A stretch of DNA of 60,891 nucleotides from CAYOXX01 sp964408025 (GTDB lineage Bacteria; Acidobacteriota; DATKUA01), in contig CAYOXX010000006.1 in assembly GCA_964408025.1 (NCBI GenBank), positions 1-60,891 of the forward strand, given 5' to 3'. Shown here piece after piece: positions 43,176 to 52,331 of the stretch. The translations under genes and the position numbers were made by a program. The notes under the pieces were generated by a model that saw only the letters and a list, made by a program, of their open reading frames with translations, was not told where the DNA came from and did no database searches. Within the stretch, counting starts at the first letter, position 1. Each line of letters begins with the position of its first letter.

Positions 43176-43374
43176 AATTCACCCCCACCGAGGAAATTCT
43201 TATCTTCGTGAAGAATATCTGAGGCCATCCTAAAACGATGTAATAAAAACGACTCTTATGTCTCGGCGCATGGTAGCTGTTCCGCTCTCGCCTTTTCCCA
43301 AAGTATGAAACGCCGGATAGTATTTTCAGCATGTCGTCAACACCATCCAAACCAGCTCACCGCTCGCCGACCCG

Positions 43375-43539
43375 CCGACCGACGAAAAGGCAGCCGCCAC
43401 GGCGCCGTTCGAACACCAGCCCCTCTCTCTTGTTGCCCGCTTAGAGTCGGCGACGCTGCCGCTGCTCTCGCTGGTGCTGACGAACCTGATACTGCTCGTC
43501 GTAGGCGTGGTCGCCTTCAACCGCTACGACGTCCTCTAG
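43375..43539 (+). pseudogene. duplicated 3' end of the ABC permease gene
   Basis: Fifty-four codons and a stop match the C-terminus of the permease at 40932-41096 (PTDEKAAATAPFEHQPL, then ALTNLILL-like and ending VGVVAFNRYDVL). It has no start or upstream part. It was carried along when the M1 peptidase gene was duplicated. The rest of the gap 43176-43621 holds only the promoter side of M1 copy 1 and the 3' flank of copy 2. Confidence 0.9.
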
Positions 43540-43621
43540 ATAATAGGGAACAGGTACCAGATTAGTCGCGATAAGTGCTTTACCTATAGCAGGATACGCA
43601 GAGAAGAAATGGCAACTGTCG

Positions 43622-45631
43622 CTATTTTCTTACCACGCGCAGGGCCTTCTTCTTCTTCGCCTTGTCACCGTCTGGATTTACAACCGTCACGCTCACGCGC
43701 CTGGGCCTTATACCTTCAGGCACCGCTACCTCAAGCTTAATGCGATTACCGTTATTGTTGACAGTAAGCGATTCGATCTCGATGTCACGGGACGACAGCT
43801 CCACGCGAGTGACCGGAGTAAAGTTTTTCCCCACGATCGTCACTGAGTTCGTGCTACCAGCCACTAGCGAACGTGCTCTGACCTTCCTGATGCGCGGCTC
43901 GGGATAATCCCCTTCTCCAGCAACGGTCATCAACAACCAATCAGTAGGGACTATTTCAGCCACGCCAGCGCGCTCCGGCGCACGTACCTCGAACTGGAAC
44001 CAGCGGCCCGAGACCCATCTGCGGCGCGTCGGCAGCGGACCGGATCCGTCGGCATCGATGGGCAGTGTCATGGCGAAGAGCGTGGGGTCGTCCTGAACCT
44101 GGTGGACAGTGACGATGGCCTTGAGCTTCCCCTTGACACTGGTGTAATAAGAGCTGATCTCGTACTCCGGGTAGCCGGTGCCGTAAATCCAGCCCTGGAA
44201 GAAGTCGTCCAGCTCCCTGCCGGACACGCTCTCCACGGCTTCGATGAAGTCCGCGGTGGTCACCGTGCTGTAGCAGTTGTCCCGGTAATATCGCCTGAGA
44301 CCAGCGAAGAAGTCTTCGTCTCCCAGCTCCCAGCGCAGCATGTGCAACACAAGGGCCGCCTTCTGGTAAGTAGTGTAGGTGAACAACCTGGTGTAGTCGT
44401 CGCGGTAGATGGAATAGCGGTTCACCTGATCTTCTTGCAGATAGCGCTCGCGGAAACTTCTCACCGCCTGGTCGCGTAGCGCCGCGCCGCCGCCCCGCTC
44501 GGCCCAGAGAGCCTCACAGTAGGTGGCGAATCCCTCGTTGAGCCAGATTTCGCGAAAATCGTTGAGGGTAACGGCGTTGCCCCACCAATGGTGAGCCAGT
44601 TCGTGAGCGTACATGATTTCGTATCGACGGTCGCCGGTCACTGCCCCTTCGGCGACGGTGGTCATAGTCTGGTGCTCCATCGCACCGAATGATCCCGATT
44701 CGGGTGGAAAGAAGGCGACACCGTACTTTTCGAAGGGATAGTCACCGAAGAGATCGGAGAAGTAGCGCATCATCACCGGCGTGCGGCCTATGTCGTAGAT
44801 GGCGGCATCTGCGGAACTCGGCAGGAGGAAGTTCTGGATCGGGATGCCGTCGACCTCGTATTCGTCCACGATGTAGCGGGCAATCGTGATAGAGATCAAA
44901 TATGTGGCGATGGGGTAAGAATGGCGCCAGTGGAACACCTGCCTGGAACCTTCCCTTCTTTCCGAGATCAGCAGGCCGTTCGAGGCCGCCACGAAACCTT
45001 CGGGGACGCGGATGATCGTTTCGCAACCGTCCTCGGCCTTGTCCGAGGGCTCGTCAAAGCATGGATACCAAAACCGGGCAAAAAAGGGTTCGCAGAAGGT
45101 GGCGACCCATTCGCTTTCTATCCAGAAGGGCGAAAAAGTATAGGACATGAATTGTATTTCGACCGGAAAGCCTCCGTACTCAACCTCGACTGAGAAAGGC
45201 CTGCCTGAACGTTTGGGTTGCGGAAGATCAACCGTAAGGACCTCGCCGTCGTGATCCCACGTTGTGTCAGATCCGCCAACAGCTACTCTGGTAATATTCC
45301 AGTCGCTGACGAAGTTGAATTGCACTTGCGCCAGGTTATCTTCACCGCTCAGGCAGTCAATAGTTACCGCGGCATCCAACCATCCCGTATCCATATTTGG
45401 ATCAACATCAAGAGTATATTTACGGACATCGAATGGATGAGGCAGAATCTCATGATCCTCCTGCCTCAACATAACGTCAAACCAAAAGTTAGATACAGAA
45501 CGTCCTAGACGGGCTTCCTCGACGTCGAGGTCATTAACGATCGCAAGGCAAGGTGTGTAACAACCGAATGCGACCAGAATTATAATTAAACAAAAGTATG
45601 AAAACGTAAGTCTTCGTCTAGACATCATCAC
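43622..45631 (-). CDS. exported M1 family aminopeptidase (copy 2, GAMEH form)
   Basis: This 669-residue paralogue of the M1 peptidase at 41178 keeps the zinc site H343-E344-L-A-H347 with E366 (WLNEGFATY) but reads G316-A-M-E-H320 where copy 1 has GAMEN, and its signal peptide and first 50 residues are quite different. The C-terminal IPT/TIG-like domain is almost the same. The asparagine-to-histidine change lies in the motif that holds the substrate amino group, so specificity may differ; some M1 enzymes naturally have histidine there. The frame opens with three ATG codons in a row behind GGAGG, so the exact start is uncertain by one or two residues. Confidence 0.92.
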   Translation of the reverse strand: MMMSRRRLTFSYFCLIIILVAFGCYTPCLAIVNDLDVEEARLGRSVSNFWFDVMLRQEDHEILPHPFDVRKYTLDVDPNMDTGWLDAAVTIDCLSGEDNLAQVQFNFVSDWNITRVAVGGSDTTWDHDGEVLTVDLPQPKRSGRPFSVEVEYGGFPVEIQFMSYTFSPFWIESEWVATFCEPFFARFWYPCFDEPSDKAEDGCETIIRVPEGFVAASNGLLISERREGSRQVFHWRHSYPIATYLISITIARYIVDEYEVDGIPIQNFLLPSSADAAIYDIGRTPVMMRYFSDLFGDYPFEKYGVAFFPPESGSFGAMEHQTMTTVAEGAVTGDRRYEIMYAHELAHHWWGNAVTLNDFREIWLNEGFATYCEALWAERGGGAALRDQAVRSFRERYLQEDQVNRYSIYRDDYTRLFTYTTYQKAALVLHMLRWELGDEDFFAGLRRYYRDNCYSTVTTADFIEAVESVSGRELDDFFQGWIYGTGYPEYEISSYYTSVKGKLKAIVTVHQVQDDPTLFAMTLPIDADGSGPLPTRRRWVSGRWFQFEVRAPERAGVAEIVPTDWLLMTVAGEGDYPEPRIRKVRARSLVAGSTNSVTIVGKNFTPVTRVELSSRDIEIESLTVNNNGNRIKLEVAVPEGIRPRRVSVTVVNPDGDKAKKKKALRVVRK

Positions 45632-46055
45632 TCCTCCCTTTGATCCCCTTCAACAATTGTTATCCTGCTCGGGACCTAGCAATAAATATGTAACCAAGCC
45701 AACACATACATTGGTCTATATGCCACAACATTTTGATCAATCAAATTGTTAATAAGTATCAATAGTAGCGGTTTGGCTTGCCAGATTGAATAAATATGCA
45801 GTCGATTACTTTATCACATCAACAAGAATGTTCGATGTGGTTTATCTGCCCGCCGTCATAGGCGAAATATAAGAATGTCTTAAATGTCTGCTCCTTGACG
45901 CCCGCCGGGCGGGGCGCCTAAGATGGCAGGTCAACACCTGGGTCGACCTTTTCAAAATCGTCGCCGAAACCGAAATGGTAGCAGAGGCGACTTAAAGCGC
46001 AGGGGCGCGGCCCGGAGAAGCCGCGGCGTTGCGCAGTAAGGTTGGGAGGTCTGAG
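45632..46055. other. 424-base intergenic region, AT-rich in part
   Basis: Divergent promoter region between M1 copy 2 and the Glu-tailed membrane protein. About 45680-45850 is clearly AT-richer than its surroundings, with several TATAAT-like and TTGTTA-like stretches on both strands, too many to choose from. No gene, tRNA or repeat was recognised. GGGAGGT at 46044 is the ribosome-binding site of the next gene. Confidence 0.5.
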
Positions 46056-47210
46056 ATGGCGATACAAAGCTCCAGGCTGCGGGACATAATAATCGGCATA
46101 ATTCTGATCCTCGTCGGCGGCGTCACTCTGGTCCACACGCTGCATATCTTCCCGCTCGACCAGTACGAACGGAACATAATCGAGTGGAGCGTATACTGCC
46201 TCGCCGGGCTGGGGGTGCTGCTGCTGATCTTCTACCTCATCAAGCCGGCCAACCTCTGGCTGCTGATCGTCGCCCTCTGCCTGCTGTTCATCGCAGCGGT
46301 GATCTATGTGCTCAACTTCCAGGCGGGAAGGGAGGAGCTGATCGGCATAGCGCTGTTCCTGTTGACGGCGCTGGCCTTCTTCTCCGTCTTCATCGTCGAC
46401 CGCACTCAGTGGTGGGCGATGCTGGTCGCCTGGATCTGCATCGGCCTGGCGGGGACGATCTGGATATCGATGGAGAGGTTTACCATCGCCGCCCTGCCCG
46501 CCCTGGAGTGGGACACGCTGGCGCCGCTGTCGTTCCTCGGCGGCGCGGCCGTCGGCTTCCTCTTCGTATGGCTCTTCGCGCCGAGAAAGCGGTGGTGGGC
46601 CTTCATGACAGCCGGACTCATCGTGGCAGTCTGCTCCGCGATCGTCGCCAAGGATATCGATGTCCGCGAGGAGTTCGCCGGCATCTGGTTGCTGCTGATC
46701 GCGGGAGTCGTCTTTTTGCTGCTCTGGCTGATGCGCAACGAGGAGAACAAGCTGAGCTGGGCCGTTTACCCGGCGGCCGTCTTGCTACCGCTGTCGGCCT
46801 TCCTCTACCTGATCCTCTTCGACCAACTGCGGCCGCAACTCGTTCTCTCGATTATATTCTTCGTCCTCGGAATATTTTTCGTCGGCAGCTACTTCTTCTC
46901 GCGCCGCAAGGTAACCGCCGAGGAACCACGTCCACAATACCAGTCCCCCACTCCTCCCGCTTTCCCGCCACCACCCACGCCGTTAGAGGAAGTTTCCGAG
47001 CCGGAAGCGACGGAGCTGCGCGAGCCCCCCGCGTTCGCCGAGGAGCCGGCGGCGGAAGCAGTGGAGGCCGAAGCCGAAGAGCCGCCAGCGGAAGAGGAGC
47101 CGCCGGAAGCAGAGATAGTAATCGAGGAAGAAACCTCGCTGGAAGAACTCGAAGAAGAGCTGAAAGAGTTGGAAGAGGACGAGGAAGGCGAAGAGAAGAA
47201 AGAGGAGTGA
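46056..47210 (+). CDS. polytopic membrane protein with a Glu-rich C-terminal tail
   Basis: The ATG at 46056 (GGGAGGT upstream) gives 384 residues. About nine or ten hydrophobic segments fill residues 10-290, starting with DIIIGIILILVGGVTL; they look like a stack of short helical hairpins with Trp-rich turns. The last 80 residues are proline- and glutamate-rich and end in a nearly pure acidic run (LEELEEELKELEEDEEGEEKKEE), likely a cytosolic coiled or disordered tail. I recognise no family. It converges on selA, with 18 bases between the stops. Confidence 0.65.
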   Translation: MAIQSSRLRDIIIGIILILVGGVTLVHTLHIFPLDQYERNIIEWSVYCLAGLGVLLLIFYLIKPANLWLLIVALCLLFIAAVIYVLNFQAGREELIGIALFLLTALAFFSVFIVDRTQWWAMLVAWICIGLAGTIWISMERFTIAALPALEWDTLAPLSFLGGAAVGFLFVWLFAPRKRWWAFMTAGLIVAVCSAIVAKDIDVREEFAGIWLLLIAGVVFLLLWLMRNEENKLSWAVYPAAVLLPLSAFLYLILFDQLRPQLVLSIIFFVLGIFFVGSYFFSRRKVTAEEPRPQYQSPTPPAFPPPPTPLEEVSEPEATELREPPAFAEEPAAEAVEAEAEEPPAEEEPPEAEIVIEEETSLEELEEELKELEEDEEGEEKKEE

Positions 47211-47228
47211 CGTAGCCGCCCGCTGATC

Positions 47229-48617
47229 CTAGAGGCAGCGCTCGAGCGCCTCGGCAAGCAGCCGGTCCTCGTCCGGGAAGACGGTGCGCAAGTCGAGCAG
47301 CACGGAGTCCTTCTGAACCCTGGCGATGACCGGAGGATCATTCTCCCGCAGCCGCATCCGGATCTCTTCCGGGTCCGCCTTCTCGTCGCCGACGGCCAGC
47401 GCCACGCTCGGCAGCTCCGCCTGCGGCGCCGCGCCGCCTCCCACCCTGGCTGTTGACTCTACGACTTTCAACAGAGCGCTTCCCACTTCGGCGACGATCT
47501 TCTCGGCGCGCTTGCACAGTTCCTCCGTGCCGCGGCCGAGCATCTCGAGCGCCGGCAGCTCTCCCCCCCGCCCGGCCAGGTAGAACCGCAGCGCCTCCTC
47601 CAGCGCCAGCAGCGTCAGCTTGCCGACGCGCAGGGCGCGGTAGAGGTGGTTGCCGCGCATCCGCTCGACAACCTCCGGAGTCCCGACGACTATGCCGGCC
47701 TGCGGGCCGCCCAGAAGCTTGTCGCCGGAAAAGCAGATGGCGTCGGGGCCCTTGGCCAGCACGGCGGCGGCCGAATCCTCACCCGCGATTCCGTACTCGC
47801 CCGGCTCGACGAGGCAGCCGCTGCCCCAGTCCTCGACCACCGGCAGGCCGCGCTCGCGCCCCAGCGCCGCCAGCTCGGCGAGCGGGACCTGGGAGGTAAA
47901 GCCGACGATGCGGTAGTTGCTCGGGTGGACCGCCAGCAGCAGCGCCGTCTGCGGGCCGATGGCCGCGGCGTAATCCTCGATTCTCGTGCGGTTGGTGGTG
48001 CCGACCTCGACCAGCCGCGCGCCGCTCTTGCCCTGGATCTCGTTGATGCGGAACGAGTCGCCGATCTCGATGATCTGCCCGCGGCTGATCGCCACCTCGC
48101 GCCCTTCGGCCAGTGTGTTCAGCGCCAGCAGAACGGCGGCGGCGTTGTTGTTGACCACCAGCGCGTCGCGGCCGGGGAAGAGCAGGCGCAGCAGGCGGCG
48201 CACGCCGGAGTCGCGCTTGCCACGCTCACCGCGCTCGAGGTCGTACTCGAGGTTCAGGTAGCGGCCGCCCAGCTCTGCGATCCGCTCCAGCGCCGCCGCC
48301 GGCAGTGGTGAGCGGCCGAGATTCGTGTGTACGACGATGCCTGTGGCGTTGATAACACGCCGGAACGAAGAGGCGGTCGCCGCCTCGACCCTCGCCGCCA
48401 CCGCGTCCGGCAGCGAGTCGGACTTCTCCGCAAGCGACTCCTCAGAATGCATGCCCGCGGCGATCTCGGCTCGCAGGCGCTCGATCTCGTCCGACACCGC
48501 TGCAGCCACAAGTTCCCGATTCCAGCGCTCGCACAGCGCCGCCAGCGCCTCGTGCTGCAGCACCCGCTCGACCGAAGGCAGCAGGCGGAAAAGCTCCTGC
48601 TTATTCTCCTGGCTCAT
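47229..48617 (-). CDS. selA: L-seryl-tRNA(Sec) selenium transferase SelA
   Basis: SelA converts seryl-tRNA(Sec) to selenocysteyl-tRNA(Sec) using selenophosphate and PLP. The 462-residue protein is full length, with INATGIVVHTNLGRSPL (89-105), the NNNAAAVLLAL segment, VEDWGSG and the PLP lysine K300 in CFSGDKLLGGPQAG. The first 24 codons were copied downstream of the GT39 gene (50351-50422). selB, selC and selD are not in the window, and I saw no open frame here that continues through an in-frame TGA, so the selenoproteins it serves must be elsewhere. Confidence 0.96.
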   Translation of the reverse strand: MSQENKQELFRLLPSVERVLQHEALAALCERWNRELVAAAVSDEIERLRAEIAAGMHSEESLAEKSDSLPDAVAARVEAATASSFRRVINATGIVVHTNLGRSPLPAAALERIAELGGRYLNLEYDLERGERGKRDSGVRRLLRLLFPGRDALVVNNNAAAVLLALNTLAEGREVAISRGQIIEIGDSFRINEIQGKSGARLVEVGTTNRTRIEDYAAAIGPQTALLLAVHPSNYRIVGFTSQVPLAELAALGRERGLPVVEDWGSGCLVEPGEYGIAGEDSAAAVLAKGPDAICFSGDKLLGGPQAGIVVGTPEVVERMRGNHLYRALRVGKLTLLALEEALRFYLAGRGGELPALEMLGRGTEELCKRAEKIVAEVGSALLKVVESTARVGGGAAPQAELPSVALAVGDEKADPEEIRMRLRENDPPVIARVQKDSVLLDLRTVFPDEDRLLAEALERCL

Positions 48618-48745
48618 GAGGCTAGTCTAAACGATATCACGATACCTTCCAACTATCTTCCAAGCGGGCTAGTGAACTCCTGCGAAGTACGCTTCGTAGT
48701 ATTAAGATGCCTGAACAGCAACTATTTTAGGGGCTGGAGGGTACC

Positions 48746-50287
48746 ATGGAGAGACAAGAAGCGGCTACAGATACTCTGGTGAGAAAGTTTCTCAATATAC
48801 CCGTCCTCCTGGCCATCCTCTTGCTGGCGCTCCTGCTCGCGACTGCCGGCAACTACGGCATCTTCGGCGATGAGCTCTATTACATAGCCTGCAGCAAGCA
48901 CCTTGATTTTGGTTACGTCGATCACCCCCCATTGATTGCACTGTTGACCCTTCTAAGCCAGGCCATGTTTGGTAATTCACTCTTGGGCTTGAGACTTTTC
49001 CCAGCCTTGGCCGGAGCTGCGACTGTGCTGTTGGCTGCAGCCCTCGCTCGAGAGTTAGGGGGCGGGAAATACGCCCAGGGATTGGCTTCCCTAACAGTAC
49101 TTGTATGCGTCGCCCTCCTGGCATTCTTCAGCTTTATGTCTATGAATGCCTTCGACGTCCTGTTTTTAACTCTCTGCTCGCTGATATTGATCAAGATCCT
49201 GAACGGGGCTTCCGTAAAACTATGGCTTCTATTCGGGTTAGTAGCTGGCATCGGCCTCCAGAACAAACTCACTATGCTGGTTTTCGGCTTCGCAGCAATC
49301 CTTGGATTGCTGCTGACCAGGCAACGTCGCTTTCTCGCATCTAAATGGCCTTATTGGGGCGGACTGATTGCTGGCTTGGTATTCCTGCCTTACCTTATCT
49401 GGCAAGCAACTCATGGTTGGCCGACACTGGAGTTCATAAGAGTCGTCCAGCAGTATAGAAATATCTTTCACACGCCGATATCTTTTTTCACTCAACTGAT
49501 TCTCGCGCTCAACCCTCTGATATTCCCTGTCTGGGCAGTCGGTCTTCTTTCCTTTTTCTTTGGGAAAGACTCCGCCAAATACAGATCCCTTGGAATAATG
49601 TCGATCACATTCCTGGTCATATACATGCTCAGCAGCTCCCAGATTTATTACGTTGTCCCTCTAATGCCGATGTTATTTGCTTCCGGCGCGGTCTCCGTAG
49701 AAAAAATGACTACACGTATTAAATGGAAATGGCCTAAGCCGGCAATCGCCTTGCTTCTCCTACTTTCAGGGATCATATTGGCTCCGTTAGCCGTCCCGAT
49801 TCTTCCCGTCGAAAGCCTCATCACATATTCGAATGCTATCGGTTTAATGGAGAATATCAGGATGTATGACAGGGTGTCTCTTCCCATCCACTTCGGCTTC
49901 AGGTTCGGCTGGAAGGAGTTGACCGAGTCTGTGGCTCAGGTCTACAACAGTTTGCCAGCGGCCGAAAAAGCGGAATGTGCAATACTGACCAATAGTTACT
50001 CCAAAGCCTCGGCTATCAACTATTTCGGGCCTGAGTTGGGACTCCCAACTGCAATCAGCGGCCACAACAACTATTGGATCTGGGGGCCTCTCGATTACAC
50101 CGGGGAAGTGGTGATTTGCATCGGTTTCGATGAACATTTTTTAGGGCAGATATTCAGAAGCGTGGAACTAGCCACCATTTTCAACCACCCTTATGTCATG
50201 GCCTGGGAAACCAACCAGCCGATACACGTATGCCGTCGACCCGTAGCTCCGCTCAGTGAACTATGGCCTATGCTGAGGGGATATTGA
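48746..50287 (+). CDS. GT39/ArnT-like membrane glycosyltransferase (copy 1)
   Basis: This 513-residue protein has about twelve membrane helices and the PMT-type start: a first helix, then GIFGDELYYIACSKHLDFGY with D42 and E43 in the first extracytoplasmic loop, the usual catalytic position of GT-C enzymes, then HPPLIALLTLL. The C-terminal 130 residues are an exported soluble domain (KAECAILTNSYSKASAINYF, GHNNYWIWGPLDYTGEVV). Such enzymes move a sugar from a lipid carrier to lipids, proteins or glycans in the periplasm; donor and acceptor are unknown. GGAGGG precedes the start. Compared with copy 2 it has more AT-rich codons. Confidence 0.85.
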   Translation: MERQEAATDTLVRKFLNIPVLLAILLLALLLATAGNYGIFGDELYYIACSKHLDFGYVDHPPLIALLTLLSQAMFGNSLLGLRLFPALAGAATVLLAAALARELGGGKYAQGLASLTVLVCVALLAFFSFMSMNAFDVLFLTLCSLILIKILNGASVKLWLLFGLVAGIGLQNKLTMLVFGFAAILGLLLTRQRRFLASKWPYWGGLIAGLVFLPYLIWQATHGWPTLEFIRVVQQYRNIFHTPISFFTQLILALNPLIFPVWAVGLLSFFFGKDSAKYRSLGIMSITFLVIYMLSSSQIYYVVPLMPMLFASGAVSVEKMTTRIKWKWPKPAIALLLLLSGIILAPLAVPILPVESLITYSNAIGLMENIRMYDRVSLPIHFGFRFGWKELTESVAQVYNSLPAAEKAECAILTNSYSKASAINYFGPELGLPTAISGHNNYWIWGPLDYTGEVVICIGFDEHFLGQIFRSVELATIFNHPYVMAWETNQPIHVCRRPVAPLSELWPMLRGY

Positions 50288-50350
50288 TTTGACATAATTA
50301 ATTTATTCACTGGAATAGATCCTGAACCGGAGGGTTCAAACGGAAATGGA

Positions 50351-50422
50351 CGCCTCGTGCTGCTACACCCGCTCGACCGAAGGCAGCAGGCGGAAAAGCT
50401 CCTGCTTGTTCTTCTGGCTCAT
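50351..50422 (-). pseudogene. duplicated 5' fragment of selA
   Basis: On the minus strand the fragment reads MSQKNKQELFRLLPSVERV and then TAG, matching SelA residues 1-19 with one change, followed by a few more matching bases. It lies upstream of the second GT39 gene, just as selA lies upstream of the first, and marks the edge of the 1.80-kb duplication. Confidence 0.9.
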
Positions 50423-50542
50423 GAGGCTAGTCTAAACGATATACCGATCCCTTCCAACTGTCTTCCAAGCGAGCTATGGAACTTCGCAAGTAATGTTTCG
50501 TAGTGTTATGATGTCTGAATAGAGTATCGGGGGAGGGGTACT

Positions 50543-52093
50543 ATGGAGATACAAGATACGTCCAGGAACTCCGTGGTAAGTAAGTTTTTCAATATACCCG
50601 TCATCCTGGCTTTCCTATTGTTGGTTATACTTCTTTCCACGGCCGGCAATTATGGCATCTTTCGCGACGAGCTCTACTACGTAGCCTGTGGCGAGCACCT
50701 CGATTTCGGCTACGTCGACCAGCCCCCGCTGGTGGCCCTAGTGACCCGACTCAGCCTCATCCTCTTCGGCAGCTCGCTGCTGGGCCTGAGACTCTTCCCG
50801 GCCCTGGCCGGGGCGGCGACCGTGCTGCTGGCCGCGGTCATCGCGAAAGAGCTGGGAGGCGGCAAATTCGCTCAGGGACTCGCCTCGCTGACGATTCTTG
50901 CCGCCATGAGCTTATCCGTCTTCTTTGGCACCATGTCGATGAATCCCTTCGAGGTCCTGATCTGGACTATCTGCGCCTACCTGCTGATAAGAATCCTCAA
51001 AGGCGCCTCGCCGAAACTCTGGCTGCTCTTCGGGCTGGCGGCCGGCATCGGTCTGCAGAACAAGCACTCGATGCTGGTGTTCGGCTTCGCGGCGGTAGTC
51101 GGACTGCTGCTGACTCGGCAGCGCCGATTGCTGGCTTCGCCCTGGCCCTGGTTGGGCGGGGCGATCGCGGCCTTGATCTTCCTGCCTAACCTGGTCTGGC
51201 AGGCGGCAAACGGATGGCCGACGCTGGAGTTCTTGCGCAACGCCCAGCTTTACAAGAACTTTCCCGTATCGCCGCTGGACTTCCTGCTGCAATTGACGAT
51301 CGCTCTCAATCCCCTGACACTACCGATCTGGGTCGCCGGACTCCTCTTCCTCTTTTTCGGCAAGGATGCCGCGAAGTTCCGACCCCTCGGGATACTGTTC
51401 CTCGTTTGCCTGGTCGTGATTATGCTGCAGCGCTCCAAGTTCTATTACATAATCCCCGCCGTGCCGCTGCTGCTCGCCGCCGGCGCGGTGGCCATCGAGC
51501 GTTTTACCAGGCGTGTCGGCTGGAAATGGTTGAATCCGGCGATCGCCTCGCTGCTGGTGATTTCCGGGGCGCTTCTGGCGCCGCTGGCGCTACCGATACT
51601 GCCCGTAGAGAGTTTCATCTCATTCTCCCAGACAATCGGCATGCTGGAGAATATCAGAACAGAAAGGCACGAGCGGGTGGAGCTGCCACAGCACTTCGCC
51701 GACAGGTTCGGCTGGCGGGAGATGGCTGAAACAGTAGCAGAGGTCTACAACGGCCTACCCGAGGAAGAGAAGGCCAAGTGTGCCATCTTCACGCGCAACT
51801 ATGGAGAGGCGGGCGCCATCGACTACTTCGGCCCCGCGTTGGGGCTCCCCAACGCTATATGCGGCCACAACAGCTACTGGCTCTGGGGGCCGCGCGATTA
51901 CTCCGGCGAGGTAGTCATCTGCTTCGGCCACGGCAGGGAGTGGCTGGAAGAGCATTTTGCACAAGTCGAAGAAGCCGCTGTGATCGGGCATAGATATGCG
52001 ATGGCATACGAGACCAATTTACCGGTCTATATCTGCCGGCAGCCCTTAGTGCCACTGCCAGACCTGTGGCCCGACCTGAAGTATTACATATAA
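50543..52093 (+). CDS. GT39/ArnT-like membrane glycosyltransferase (copy 2)
   Basis: This 516-residue tandem paralogue of the gene at 48746 has the same helix plan and active-site loop (GIFRDELYYVACGEHLDFGY, D42 and E43) and a matching C-terminal domain (NYGEAGAIDYFGPALGLPNA, GHNSYWLWGPRDYSGEVV). The first residues after the start have diverged, and its codons are more GC-rich than those of copy 1, so one copy has drifted faster. GGGGGAGGGG lies before the ATG. Both copies keep the catalytic Asp-Glu pair, so both are probably active, perhaps with different acceptors. Confidence 0.86.
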   Translation: MEIQDTSRNSVVSKFFNIPVILAFLLLVILLSTAGNYGIFRDELYYVACGEHLDFGYVDQPPLVALVTRLSLILFGSSLLGLRLFPALAGAATVLLAAVIAKELGGGKFAQGLASLTILAAMSLSVFFGTMSMNPFEVLIWTICAYLLIRILKGASPKLWLLFGLAAGIGLQNKHSMLVFGFAAVVGLLLTRQRRLLASPWPWLGGAIAALIFLPNLVWQAANGWPTLEFLRNAQLYKNFPVSPLDFLLQLTIALNPLTLPIWVAGLLFLFFGKDAAKFRPLGILFLVCLVVIMLQRSKFYYIIPAVPLLLAAGAVAIERFTRRVGWKWLNPAIASLLVISGALLAPLALPILPVESFISFSQTIGMLENIRTERHERVELPQHFADRFGWREMAETVAEVYNGLPEEEKAKCAIFTRNYGEAGAIDYFGPALGLPNAICGHNSYWLWGPRDYSGEVVICFGHGREWLEEHFAQVEEAAVIGHRYAMAYETNLPVYICRQPLVPLPDLWPDLKYYI

Positions 52094-52331
52094 GGGAAAT
52101 ACAGATGCGCCATAAGGGCTGTTAGCGAGAAGATTGGAAATTTACCGATAATAGCAAGTCGTCCGCTGGAGCTACGAGAGAGGTAGTAATACCCATGCCC
52201 GCGCCCATGAGCATAACCATTGTATTTTCAGGACCTTGTATGCGCGTCCCGGAGCTTGTCCGTCTGCGGCGGATGGCGCGAGCCCATCCATCAAGAGCTG
52301 ATCAACAACTTGTCCACTCGAATTTGTGGTA

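Larger units (their letters stand above)
40932..45631. repeat. tandem segmental duplication, unit about 2.44 kb (permease tail + M1 peptidase)
   Basis: 40932-43175 corresponds to 43375-45631. Codons PTDEKAAA of the permease are at 40932 and again at 43375 (offset 2443); the permease stop codons keep the same offset, and the stop codons of the two M1 genes differ by 2444. The two copies match closely across the intergenic stretch and along the peptidase genes, and diverge most at the signal-peptide ends. The unit therefore broke inside the permease gene. Confidence 0.9.
48548..52093. repeat. tandem segmental duplication, unit about 1.80 kb (selA 5' end + GT39 gene)
   Basis: The stretch from the 5' end of selA (48548-48617), through the intergenic region and into the GT39 gene at 48746, recurs from 50351 through the second GT39 gene (50543). 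The selA start codons are 1805 bases apart and the GT39 starts 1797 bases apart. Intergenic blocks such as GGCTCATGAGGCTAGTCTAA are shared exactly. The GT39 genes have since diverged. Confidence 0.9.
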
